64,000 nt of DNA. Origin: Telopea speciosissima. Its lineage: Eukaryota > Streptophyta > Magnoliopsida > Proteales > Proteaceae. Under the pieces are notes generated by a model, which was given only the letters and a program-made list of their open reading frames with translations, made no database searches and was not told the origin of the DNA. Both the position numbers and the translations under genes were made by a program. The DNA is taken from the NCBI RefSeq assembly GCF_018873765.1, contig NC_057924.1, positions 3,906,001-3,970,000 on the forward strand. The letters run 5' to 3'. Positions within the stretch are counted from its first letter, which is position 1, and every line of letters starts with the position of its first letter. Positions 46,324 through 57,953 of the stretch are shown one piece after another.

Positions 46324-48430
46324 TCTCTCTCCTCTCTGTTCTTCTCTTTTTTCTCAGGTTTGAAGTAAACCCTTGAAGGGTAGTTGAAGCCTTTTTATTT
46401 CATCTCTCTCTTTGATTTTTTCAAGTTTTACCAAATAAATAAACAAATTAATGATATTTTATGTACGGCTTAGATTTGTTCATTTGTAAGGGTCCCACTT
46501 TAAAGAACGTAAAATCTCAGCCGTGTGTGGGGTCACCAAATCTATAGACTATTCTACCTAGACGGCTGGACCAAGGTAACAAAATAGGAACGGTTCAATC
46601 TTTCTCAGCGAAGACCGTGAACATAAGAAATAATGGGGCCACATTGTTGGTGGTGGGTCCACTTCCGTTCTTTTTTTTAAAAAAACGGAGGAATCCCTTA
46701 AAAAATAGGCGAGAATCCCGAGGTTTCTCTCCTACGTTGATTACACAGTTTTGAAAGGTTAGATCATCTCAACCGTTTAAATGATAGAACATCGAGTTGA
46801 CTTTCTAGTACTAGGATGTACCATTGTACATGTACGTCTTGATAAAGTTAGAAGGGTAACATGTACTGGCAAGTGGGAGCGAAACACGTCAGTGTAAAGC
46901 TTCTAGGGCAGGGCAGGGCAGGGCAGGGTAGGGCAGGGGACCAACCTAACGACGAGAAACAAACGAGGAATAGTAGAAGTAGAAAATTTTGTTGTTAGAT
47001 ACTTTTTTTTTTCTGACGTGTCAGATGCTAACGAAGGATATAATATACGGAGTGCGCTTTTGTTTTTTTGGTTGAAATACGGAGTGCGCTTCAGTGCTCA
47101 ACAAACGCATTTGAAGTATCAAATAGTACATTGGTGGTTCCAACTTCCCATACATGGTGGATGGTGGATTGTACAACAAGTCAGAAGGGCTGTGTAGGGT
47201 ACACTAGCACTTTCATTCTGTCTTTACGTTATATGAAATGACTTTTCTGCCCCTTATCTATAAAATGGTTTTATTTGTAGCAAAAACGGGAACGATTAAA
47301 AAAAGAAGAAGAAATGGACGGTCAAATAAAAAGATTATAAAAACAGAGAACGGTAAAAAATGGAAAAAAGACAATACGAATTTTAAACATGTATATTCAA
47401 AAAAATTTGGAATCCAAAAAACAGCACTATTCTCATATAAATTGAGGAATTTTTTGTTGAATACTTGTTTTTAATGTTTAAAAGAGTTCTAACATCCAAA
47501 ATTAAATTCTTTACCAAAAAAAAAAATCCAAAATTAAGTTCCAAGACATGTCATCGAATATTATCCAAAATATATCATTCAATATCAATTTCCAATTCAT
47601 ACACCATAATGTCCAAAATCTTGTTGAGCAATGTAGTTTGACTATGGTGTTGTTCATTATTGTCAACACAAACAACACACTCATGAAGTGATGCATGTTT
47701 AGTTGAAGTTGGGAGTCATCGCTTAATACACCCTTTTCATTAGATGCATCAGTTTGTAGCTCAATTTCGGGGTTCGTGCATTGATCTTGAGATGAAAGTG
47801 ATATTAGAAGAAATGTAGTCTTTCGAGTCATCTTTACATCAATGAAAGAGTCAAGTTGATCGAAATTAGAGAGAGAGAGAGAGAGAGATGGTCAGTTAAG
47901 CGAGTCGCTGCAGACAACAAGCAATTTTGCATAAAAAAGAAAAGAAACGTAAACACGATTGAAATGAAAAAGGGGGCCGGTTGCCATTTTTTACCTTATG
48001 TTTAGAAACAAACGAGAACACGTGTTTAAAACAGTAAAAAATGGCAAAATATTGTTTAAAACACATTTTTGCTAACTAGGATTTTATCTTTTGTCATTGG
48101 TGTGCTCTTTATTATTATTATTTTTTTATTATGAGAAAATAAAATAAAGTGTGCTATTTATGCTTCTCTGAGCTACTAAGCAACATGAATTTTGGATTCC
48201 CACTCCAATTAAAAGAGATGTTTTGAAAAATATTAAAACCTAAAGGTGCATTTGTGAATCCATAGGGAAGGGGATTATTTCATTTCGACCCACACAATTA
48301 CGGGCAATAGAAATATTCCTACTGACTGATTTGTTGGAAAATTTTCCGTTCAGAGAATCCTTTCTCTTTTTATCAATACACTCAAAAAGAGTGGGTATCC
48401 TAGTAAATACAAGTAAGGTTTTTATGTCAT
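46324..48430. other. Intergenic, 5' flank of the unknown-function gene
   Basis: It contains a CAGGG pentanucleotide repeat at 46907-46938 and a GA run at 47869-47888. A 106-codon minus-strand frame (47511-47831) starts in the GA-rich region and ends in T-rich sequence. It has no motif I know and is not called. Confidence 0.5.
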
Positions 48431-48499
48431 GGATCTAGGTTTCATGCTCGATTATATATGGCATATCTACCATTTGTCTAATAGGGGTAAAAGTTGGTA

Positions 48500-48655
48500 T
48501 GGGGCGATGTTTTTTGCTTGGGATCGCATGGGGGTGCAGTTTGAGCCCAGACACATGGGGTGGGACGGGACAGCTATTTCAGTCATTCAAGAGGGCGGCC
48601 GGTCATTTTGCCCACTCCCATGTGTCTAGTGCAGAGAACATTTTCCCAAATGGTA
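48500..48655. mobile_element. MITE-like palindrome next to the copia element
   Basis: 'gcccagacacatggggtggg' and 'cccactcccatgtgtctagtg' form arms about 40 bp in from weakly matching outer ends. It shares the 'ggtcattttgccc' core with the element at 36336. Confidence 0.45.
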
Positions 48656-48676
48656 TTATATGTTGTACTTTATACT

Positions 48677-48925
48677 TCTCAACGTCCAGCTTGCATGAGC
48701 TGGCCTTGCACAACACATGACCAGCTCAACAGATCTCCAGCAATCTCAAGGGATCATTTCCTTCCCTTGTATAACTTATCTCCTTCCCTTGTATAGCTTA
48801 TCTCGTTGTATTTTAGGTAGATTTTAATTGCCTTACTTTAAGAGATTTTGTCCTCTTGTATATGAATACACCTTGCATCGATTCAATGAAGATATAGAAA
48901 TTCAATCCCAAATTGCCTTTTATCA
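48677..48925 (+). repeat. 5' LTR of the copia element
   Basis: 249 bp, starting TCTCAACGTCC and ending TTTTATCA. The start is TC, not the usual TG. A 'cttccttcccttgtat' motif is doubled within it. It differs from the 3' LTR at about a dozen positions. Confidence 0.9.
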
Positions 48926-48969
48926 TGGTATCAGAGAAATATTGACCTGTGAGAATCGTTTTCCCCACC

Positions 48970-50064
48970 ATGACTGGCGAAACTCCAAATCCCAATCCCA
49001 CCTCTGACTCTTCATCTCCTTATTTTCTCCACTCATCCGACCACCCCGACAGTCTCCTTGTTACTCAACTTCTTAACGGGGATAATTATCCTACATGGAG
49101 CCGTGTCATTACCATGGCCCTCCAAGCTAAGAACAAAATTGGTTTCATCAATGAAACCATCACTAAACCGACCACTGAACCTGATTCTTTTGCCTGGCTT
49201 CGGTGCAATAGTATGGTCACCTCTTGGATCATACATTCCACCATTCCCACCATTGCAAACAGTCTGTTATGGTGTACTAATGCCTTTGAGATTTGGAAGG
49301 ATTTGGTTGATCAGTTCTCTCAAAAGAATGCTCCCCACATTTTCGAAATCCGCAGGGCCATTGCTACCCTCACCCAAGACACCAACTCGGACTCTACCTA
49401 CTACACTACCCTCAAAGCCTTGCATGATGAGCTCTCTTCCTATTGCGCTTTGCCAACTTGCACCTGTTCTGCTCTTGCACCTCTCACTATACTCTTGGAT
49501 GAGGATGCTCTTATGGATTTCCTTCAAGGACTCAACGACTCTTATAGCGTTGTTCGTAGCCAACTTTTATTGATGGATCCCTTACCCTCGGTGAACAAGG
49601 CGTATTCTCTCCTTCTTCAAGAGGAGCGCCAACGTTCATTGACCGCGTCACGCCATTCTCAACCAGAAAATGCAGCCATGTTTAGCACCAGCACACCGGG
49701 CTCATCAAAATCCAGCACTCGCCCTAAATATCATTGCTCCCACTGGAACATCGATGGTCATTCTGACTCACAATGCTTTAAGATGCATGGTTATCCCCCA
49801 AGTTTCAAAGGTGGTCATGGTGGATCGGGTAAGGGTGGATGTGGTTCTTCTACTCACCAGTCCCCATCCCCTCACGCTAATGCTTCCCTCTCTCCTTTAG
49901 ATGGTCCAGTTGCACCTTCCAATAGCTCGTCTACCGGTTTCATGTCTGAACAAATTCAACAACTGCTAGCACTATTCCCATCTGGTAATACCATGGCTTA
50001 CAAATTTCGCAGGTACTCCACTTTGTCTTTCTACTCTCTCTCACAATCAATGGATAATCAATAG
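48970..50064 (+). pseudogene. Copia gag
   Basis: Open from MTGETPNPNP for about 364 codons, much the best preserved part. It has the copia gag entry LNGDNYPTWSRVITMALQAK, the helical LVDQFSQ...LKALHDELSSY region, and a zinc knuckle C-S-H-W-NIDGHSDSQC in which the second Cys is replaced by Trp (TGC to TGG). The frame ends at 50064, shifted relative to the protease. Confidence 0.85.
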
Positions 50065-50308
50065 TGGTGCTACCCACCATATGCTTTCTACCCTTGACCT
50101 CTTTTCTTCTTACACAAAGGCCCCTTCTCCCATCACCATTGGCCTACCTAATGGTGCTACTGCTCAAGTCGCTCATGTCAGTAGCATTTCCCTTTTTTCT
50201 AACCTCACCCTTACCAATGTGTTTCATGTTCCCACTTTCACATTTAATCTTTTATCTTTAAGCCAACTCACCAATAATTCTAACTGTTCTGTTTTTTTTC
50301 TCTCGTGA
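50060..50308 (+). pseudogene. Copia protease, active site lost
   Basis: Frame +1 relative to gag. The active-site motif reads WIINSGATHHM where copia proteases have D-S-G, so the catalytic Asp is Asn. It continues through FHVPTFTFNLLSLSQL and stops at 50308. The stretch to about 50430 is out of frame. Confidence 0.8.
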
Positions 50309-50430
50309 CACTTGTGTATTTTAGGGCCCACACACGATGAAGATTTTTGCAACGGGTAAGAAACATGGTGGACTTTACCTTCTGGAGTCCCCATACTCTT
50401 TTGCAGTCACCACCCCCCAGGCTCCCACTT

Positions 50431-51560
50431 TGATCTTTGGCATTGGCGCCTTGGCTACCCTTCCTTTTTATTGTCACCAAAATTAAAGAATTTAGACAGT
50501 AATATTTCTTTTTCCACCAAATGCACATGCACGGTCTGTCCCTTGGCAAAGCACTTGCGCCTCTCCTTTCCCCTTAGCAACATTTCTAGTACATTTTGTT
50601 TTGAATTAATCCACTTCGATGTTTGGGGGCCCTATCATCTCTCCTCTCTTTCTGGTGCCCGCGATTTTTTAATTGTGGTGGATGATTTTTCTAGAAGTAC
50701 TTGGGTTTATTTAATGCATCACAAATCTGAAGTGCCTACTCTGCTTCATTATTTTCTTGCTATGGTAAAAACACAATTTAATACCCACATCCGCCAGATC
50801 CGCTCAGATAATGCACAAGAATTTTTCAATACACCCAATTTTGAATATTTTCATTCTCTTGGAATTATACACCAATCAATTTGTGTTCACACTCCACAAC
50901 AAAATGGTGTTGTGGAGCGTAAACACCGTCACTTGCTCAATAATGCCCATGCATTACGTTTCCAAGCTCATTTGCCATTGTTTTGTTGGGGCGATTGCAT
51001 CCTTACTGCCGCCTATCTCATAAACAGGTTACCCACACTCGTTCTTCAAAACAAAACTCCCTATGAGATACTCTTTGACAAAAAAACCCATGATGTTTCA
51101 TCTACGGGAATTCGGTTGCCTCTGTTTTGGCCGCAATCCCACGCGTAAGCATAAATTTGATCAACGTGCATCCCCAGGTATATTTGTTGGGTACCCCTCT
51201 GGTAAAAAAAGTTATCGTATTTTTTATCTCTCCAACAAAACCATTTATGTTTCCCGTGATGTGCTATTTCATGAACATATATTCCTATATGCTAACCAAC
51301 CCACCCCATCCACTTCCCATTGCCCTGTTCTCCCTCTACCACAACCGGACCATGACTTGAACATCCCCACACCCTTTACAACCCTTGAACCACCTATACC
51401 TGAATCCCCCTCCCCTCTCACCCCTCCCATACCCTCTACTCTTGAGGACCCTACCAGCCTAATTGAAACTCTCACCACCCCTACACCACCGTCCCCACCA
51501 TCCCTCCTACCCACTCGCCCTCGCGCCCCCCAGTTATTTAAAGGATTACTATGTTTCTAA
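50431..51560 (+). pseudogene. Copia integrase region
   Basis: The zinc-binding start LWHWRLGYP...CTCTVCPLAKH has Tyr for the second His. The catalytic triad is visible: D in HFDVWGPY, D in IRSDNAQEF and E in NGVVERKHRH. A frameshift near 51100 moves the reading to the frame with FGCLCFGRNP and FVGYPSGKKSYRI. A Pro-rich linker follows and ends at 51560. Confidence 0.85.
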
Positions 51561-51667
51561 TGCCCTTGTTCAATCTTCGTTAAATGTTGGTTCAGGTACA
51601 TCCCATCCCTTATCCCAATTTTTCTCCTATACACGGTTTTCTCCTACTCACCTCTCTTTTTCAGCTC

Positions 51668-53159
51668 TTTAGAGGTCATACGTGAACCTACTACTTTTGC
51701 TGAAGCTATGAAATCACCAGATTGGCGTAATGCTATGCATGCTGAAATTGTCGCTCTCGAAACCAATGGTACATGGTCTCTTGTGCCCTTGCCCCCAGGC
51801 AAACGGGCAATTGGGTCTAAATGGGTATACAAACTCAAAAGGCACCCAAACGGCTCCATTGATCGTTATAAAGCCCGCCTCGTTGCCAAGGGGTACACCC
51901 AAATTGAAGGCATTGACTATCATGATATATTTGCTACGGTTGCAAAATTAGTTATTGTTCGTGCTTTACTTGCTCTTGCTGCTGCACGGAGTTGGCCCTT
52001 ACATCAACTTGATGTCAATAATGCATTCTTGTATGGGGACCTTGATGAAGAAGTGTATATGACCCCACCTCCTGGTTATCATCGTAAGGGGGAATACATC
52101 GTTTTCCGCTTCCAGAAGTCCTTATATGGTCTGAAGCAAGCCTCGAGAAATTGGTTCTCCAAATTTTCCACGGTCTTGGTCAATTTCGGTTTCACACAAT
52201 CTAAAGCGGACCACTCGTTATATTTTCAATACCAACATGGCAAATCGGTTTTTGTTCTTGTCTATGTGGATGACATTGTCATTATCGACTCCAATGTTCA
52301 ATCCATCCAACATGCTAAGGATCTCATTTGCCGAACTTTTCATAGAAAGGACTTGGACACTCCTAAATATTTTTTAGGGCTTGAAATGGCCCACTCAAAA
52401 AGCGGTATTTACATCTCTCAACGTAAGTATACGCTAGATATACTTACCGATTGTGGCTTGACAGGGTCCAGACCCGCCGATTTTCTTATGGAGCAGCATT
52501 TAAAATTATTTGATAGCATGGGCGACCCCCTCCCCGACCATACCTTTTATCGGCGGTTGGTTGGTCACTTGATCTATCTCACTGTTACACGGCCCGATAT
52601 TGTCCATACTATCAACATCTTGAGCCAATTAATGCACCAACCTCGCCAACCACAGTATGATGCTGCCATTCGTTTATTGCGTTATTTAAAGGGCACTCCA
52701 GGTCAATGCATACTTTTTCCTAAGCAAACGGACATTTCTCTGAAGGCCTACTACGACTCTGATTGGGCCAGCTGCCCCATGACCCGTCGATCGACTACCG
52801 GTTATTGCATCTTCAACGGCTCTGCCCCTATCTCTTGGAAGACGAAGAAGCAAACTACTGTTTCACGTTCCTCCCCCAAGGTGGAGTACCGTGCTATGGC
52901 CGTTGCAACTTGTGAACTTACTTGGCTTTCTTACCTTATGCAGGATCTTGATGTTTCACATTCAGGTCCCATTCCTCTCTATTGTGACAATAAAGCAGCC
53001 TTACACATTGCAGCCAATCCAGTTTTCCATGAGCGTACGAAACACATTGAGATTGACTGTCATGTGGTCTGCGACAAGATCCAACAAGGATTTCTTCAAA
53101 CGGCCAAAATTTGTATTCACACACAGTTGGCCGATTTATTCACGAAATCCCTTAGCTGA
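51668..53159 (+). pseudogene. Copia reverse transcriptase and RNase H, open frame
   Basis: It is open for about 490 codons to TGA at 53159. Visible: AIGSKWVYKLK, the RYKARLVAKGYTQ block, LHQLDVNNAFLYGDL with the first catalytic Asp, SLYGLKQASRNW, the YVDD catalytic pair in LVYVDDIVI, and RNase H residues in YDSDWASCP, STTGYCIF, EYRAMA and YCDNKAALHIA, ending with the tether-side LADLFTKSLS. All key RT residues look present, so this segment decayed less than the upstream domains. Confidence 0.9.
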
Positions 53160-53226
53160 GAGCAGTTCCGGTTTCTACGGTCCAAGTTGGGCATTTCGGA
53201 CCTCCATGCTCCAACTTGAGGGGGAG

Positions 53227-53486
53227 TCTCAACGTCCAGCTTGCATGAGCTGGCCTTGCACTGGCCTTGCACAACACGTGACCAGCTCAATAGATCTCCA
53301 GCAATCTCAAGAGATCATTTCCTTCCTTTGTATAACTTATCTCCTTCCCTTGTATAGCTTATCTCGTTGTATTTTAGGTAAATTTTAATTGCCTTACTTT
53401 AGGAGATTTTGTTCTCTTGTATATACATACACCTTGCATCAATTCGATGAAGATATAGAAATTCAATCCCATATTGCCTTTTATCA
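53227..53486 (+). repeat. 3' LTR of the copia element
   Basis: 260 bp. Relative to the 5' LTR it has an extra 11-bp tandem copy of CTGGCCTTGCA near 53250-53270. It also starts with TC. Confidence 0.9.
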
Positions 53487-53491
53487 ATACT

Positions 53492-56400
53492 TATATAACA
53501 GCTGAAGTGACAATTGTGCACATAACTTTGACTTTATTTTATTACTTTTAAACAATAGATATTAATTCGTTTTCTCTTAAGTTCTCTTTAATTAGAACTA
53601 AGACTCCGTTTGTTTCCATGTAATAGAAAAAAAAAATCTTGTAATATTAGATTTTGTTTTGTTTATTTAGATAAAAATTTTACAAAGAAACAAACAGGAA
53701 CAAAATGAAAATAACAAAGATATATTTAGACTGGCCAAATTTTGAAATCCTAGTTGAAACTTTTGGATTTAAAATATAAAGTTACTGGTTGAAATATCAT
53801 TAATTCATATCTATATTCCTCACACATAACAAAAGATACAACTTGGGCGTGATAAAAATACTATTTCTTGCATTTCCATTGGCTTATATGAAGTGTCAAG
53901 AAATAAGTATAGTTTATAATTTGAAGTGTTTGATGTTAGTATGTTTACCTGCCTTACCTTACCCATATTCTCATGGGAACTTTTGCCTTTATCTAAGCCA
54001 ACTTACCTTTTATAACCCAAAACCTGCTCTTACCCAATGGACACAAAAATATTAAAAAATAGAGTTAGATAGATGATGGATGATAATGCACAAAGCTATT
54101 ATTAAATTTCTTAAAATAATTATTTCTTAACTAAGACTCTGTTTGTTTTCACATAAAAGACCAAAAACAAATAAACAAACGTAGAAGAAAATTTTATAAC
54201 AAAAGAAACAGGGCTAATGAAGGTAGATTTAATCCTAATATCTCACTTCAACAAGTGAAGACCCTTAGTTGGTTTTGCAAGCAATATGATTTGACATCTT
54301 AAATATCGGATAGGTAAGAAATTCCAAAGGCATGTTATATGTCAAATTGAGTTACTTTAATTTTAAAGTATGACTCACTATATATGAGGTTTTTTCCTTT
54401 GTTTTTTTCAGTAGTTTATATTACACGACATGAAAAAGACAAATTAGTTCAAAATTTAATACATAGTTAATTGATATCTAAGTGTCCATTGATTTTGTTT
54501 GCTAACCTACCTAGCTCATGACAGTTATAGACATGCAAGATAGGGTTTCTGCAATGAACATGTATGAAGCATGCCCTTATCATCATCGGGGAGAAACAGA
54601 GAAAAGAATAAGAAGAAGATGATGGTGACAACGACGACAACAACGATGACGAAGAGAGAGGGGGAGGGGGGGGAAGGAGAAGAAACACTATCAAGTGATA
54701 AGTTAGGTGGGATCCAAATTTTACAAACATAGGCTTAGTTCGGCCCACCTATTTATTAAGTTCGAATTTTTTAAAATTTTGCTGCTTGCAAAACAAAGAA
54801 AGTAGTTGGAAACATTTAATTAGGTTCTACCTTATTGGAAGTGAAGTGAAGGGAAGGTAAGACAAATTAAAATAAAAATAAAATAATTTTTAATTATTAC
54901 TACTAATGATGGTATAACTAATTTAAAAGCATATTAAACAAAGCAACTAATTTTTACTTTTTTTTTTCAATCAAATTCCTTAGACATTCAATAGAAAAAT
55001 ATGAGAAGGTTGAGGATTTGATTTGAAAAGTACAATTTATATATTTGATCATATTTTAGATTAATTATATAATCATGATTACAAAATTATTTTTTTTTCT
55101 AAATTAATTTTTCTTCACTTGCAAAAAGGACAAAGCTTAAAGATAAATTACTTCATGTGCCAAATGAAAAAATTCAAGGCACCATTAGGTGCATAAGTTT
55201 AACTAACAACCAAGCTGATAAATGGAGATTTCCTTAGTCAGTAGCATTTGTTTACCAGGTTACTCACCAAGAAAATCTATTCCCTACATTCAAGGGTTTC
55301 ATGGAATTTACAATGAATCGCAACCCTTTATCTATTTACTTCTAGGGACAGCGTTCTTTGTTGGGAGCCCTGGAGCCATGCGTGCACGGCAGCCAATGAG
55401 TTAGAACGCACCCGTTGGCATCTCAGGAACGGAATTTCCACCTATTATGGGGGGCGAGATGATCATTTTGCCCCTTATCCCCACTCTGTCTGAATATGGC
55501 CCCCCCCCCCCCCCCCCCGGAACATTTTCCCTTACTTCAATTTAGAGACATTGGACCAAACCATAACCTTAATAATGCATGATGAAGACAGGTTTCAATG
55601 TCAAGTCTAAATTATAACTTACAACTACCCATTGACTTTACTGTTGGAATAAGATATCCCCTCAAATTAACTATTCATAGAAGCAGATAGATCTTTAGAA
55701 CAAAAATTTCCGACTCCCTAATGATTAGTGAAGCAACCGATAAACTTCCATGTCACTTCTTGTCATTGCTAGATATCAATGAAGAACTTTCGAGAAAGTT
55801 TTTTGTGAGATTTTTTCATCAATTATGATTTGACGTTATGATTGAACTCCTAAATGGTGAATGCAATCATTAAGTTCCATTCCCTATTTTAGAAGGTCCG
55901 AAATATTCTCTTTTTTTTTAATCCAATTGGTGGATCAAATCCAGTAGATCAAGAGGTCTCGGTCCAAAATTTCTCTCGCTTCAAGTCTGACCCATAGTTA
56001 AAACAGGAGTAACAAAAGAAAAAAAAAAAAAAAAAAAACTCTATTCAGTATAGTGTGTTTGAAACTACTCAGAATTCGAATGGAAAGGTCTAACATTTCA
56101 ATAATAACAAGAAAAAGGGAAAATAAACGATATGAGTTTTAAATGTTTAGATTTGAAAAATACTGGACCAAAAATATGACAATATACACACATAAAATTT
56201 TAAAACAAACTCATGTCTTACTAATTTAATATTAATTAAAGGGATTTTTTTATTAACATCCCTCAAGTTATCAAATAACTTGTAACCTTACTTTTTTTTG
56301 ACCTTTTAGTATGATACATGTTATTTTAATGAGGGTAATAGTATCAATTCACATGTGTGCTCGAAAAATAATCATAACGACGCCACCTTTGATAATAACA

Positions 56401-57000
56401 TAATGATATGTCTAATATTTTGCTTTCAACTTATTTTAGAAAACACTTTTATGCTCCTATCCTAAAAATCTTTTGATAATAAAACAAAAGGTAATTAAAG
56501 GAAGGTGTTCTTCCTTTTGATAATAATACATCTATAGAAGTGTTCTTCACACACTCCCAATACTAAATACTTTATAAGTGTCATTTTTTTTTCATAAAAA
56601 TATGGAATTAACAAAATTGGAATCCTGATCGATTGGAACGACCAATTTGGATCAGAATTGGTCAAGCTGTTAAACCTGTGGCGACCAGAACCAAGTGACT
56701 CTGTTGGTGCTGCTTATCTAGAGAACAAAGCATGGGTTGTGGGCTTATGCATGATGCTGAAGTTTTAATGGACTGACCAAGGGAAGCCCAGGCCCAGGCC
56801 CAGGCCCAGTAATTGTTATTACTTCAGAGCTGGATCGACAACCCTTGAAGGGCCTTTCTAAATAAAGGAGAGGGTTCTTTGAGCAAGTAGTTTAGAGGAG
56901 CACACCAATGAAGTACGGTGGAACGATTTCGTACATAGGAGGACAGTGAGGTCATTTCAGGTGAAGAGAGAGAGAGAGAGAGAGAGAGCGCTAGTGTATC
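53492..57000. other. Intergenic, AT-rich
   Basis: No gene recognised. Short inverted-repeat pieces with 'tccgtttgtttcc' and 'gaaacaaacagg' words lie at about 53603-53703 and 54133-54215. A MITE-like stretch with a C-run lies at 55345-55535, an A-run at 56020, and a GA run at 56969-56988. Confidence 0.5.
55345..55535. mobile_element. MITE-like element with an 18-bp C-run
   Basis: It shares 'cacggcagccaatga' and 'catTttgcccc' landmarks with 62045-62245 in the same order. The inner C-run at 55501-55518 replaces part of the right arm. Ends not precisely placed. Confidence 0.4.
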
Positions 57001-57007
57001 TTCTGTT

Positions 57008-57300
57008 GGAATTTTTCAAAATATTGGTGTGGGACTTTAGTCCCACATCGGCTGTGAAGAAGGAGTTTGTTTGGCTTATATGTGATAGTGGTCATTTATA
57101 ACATGTTATGTTTAGAAGAGATTCTAAGGTGCACTTGCGAGGATGGTCCGAGAGCAATGTGGCGCTTTGATGGCACACTTTACACGCTCAGTCATGTGAG
57201 CCCAATGGTGGTGACCCAATAAATAGCCCACGAATTGGTATAACAACTCTTACAATTTCAAGTGATTACTGTCTCTGCAAATTGGAATTGATGGAGGTTC
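57008..57300 (+). repeat. Possible solo LTR of a TRIM-like element
   Basis: It starts TGTTGGAATTTTTCAAAA and soon has the hairpin TGGGACTTTAGTCCCACATC. TGTTGG starts and CCCACATCGG words are common in plant TRIM LTRs. The right end and any partner are not seen. The word TAGTCCCACATCG at about 57038 also equals the upstream element of plant snRNA genes, with a TATA-like 'cttatatg' about 30 bp on, but no snRNA sequence follows. Confidence 0.4.
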
Positions 57301-57953
57301 GATTCGGGACGAATTTATAAAAATAAAATGGAACCATTAAAAAAAAAAGGCAAGAGAATCTCACTTTCTAGTTGTTGTTTTCTTCTTTGGATCACCAAAA
57401 CACAAGAAAAAAAAAAAAAAAAAAAAAATAAAGAAAACTTATTGTTTTCCCCAAATCTACAAGTTTCTTTACACAAAAACACCAAACATCTTAAGATATG
57501 AAGAGATGTATCTTCTTTTCCATTTCATTTTCCTTTGCTCTAGCTGAACTCCTACCTGTTTCGAATCGATCGAGACCAATCCATTGCCCAATTCCAATTA
57601 AAGTAATATTTATTTTTCCTCCCCTCCACCCATCCAATTCCTCACATGGGGGTGGAAATGACCACCCTACCCCCTGTCCAAAAACACTGCTTAAAGTGGG
57701 GTCCACTTCCCTGTATTAGAGGAATTGGAGGAATTGGAGGTGTACGCGAATTGGAGGTGATAATTATCCCCCTCCCCCCCAATTTTCATGGAGCTGTGGT
57801 TAATTAATAAGAGTAGAAAGGAACATTGAGGAATAAACAAAATATATATTATTTGGGTAGTATCATACATTACAGAGAATGACATGACAAAGTCCTAGTC
57901 CTTGATCTTAATATATAAGAATATAATGTATCTATTAAGTAACAAATAATTAA
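57301..57953. other. 3' flank of the GDSL gene
   Basis: No gene recognised. It has an A-run at 57404-57428 and small direct repeats of 'ggaattggagg' at about 57720-57760. The GDSL stop codon lies at 57954-57956. Confidence 0.5.

Larger units (their letters stand above)
48677..53486 (+). mobile_element. Ty1/copia LTR retrotransposon, complete but inactive
   Basis: It is 4810 bp long, with a perfect 5-bp target duplication ATACT at 48672-48676 and 53487-53491. LTRs are at 48677-48925 and 53227-53486, a primer-binding site TGGTATCAGAG follows at 48926, and a purine tract GAGGGGGAG precedes the 3' LTR. Domain order is gag, protease, integrase, reverse transcriptase, RNase H, which defines copia. 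The short length and small LTRs would fit the Ale/Retrofit lineage (inference). Frameshifts and lost catalytic residues make it non-autonomous. Confidence 0.95.

Noticed and set aside
47511-47831. 106-codon minus-strand frame
   Set aside because: Starts next to a GA repeat and ends in T-rich sequence. No recognisable domain, and composition resembles neighbouring non-coding DNA.
54467-54748. 93-codon frame with poly-Pro/Ser
   Set aside because: Produced by a low-complexity GAA/GGGG stretch on the other strand.
57285-57310. 'GGTTCGATTCGGG' as a tRNA or SINE B box
   Set aside because: No A box at a suitable distance and no foldable acceptor stem was found.
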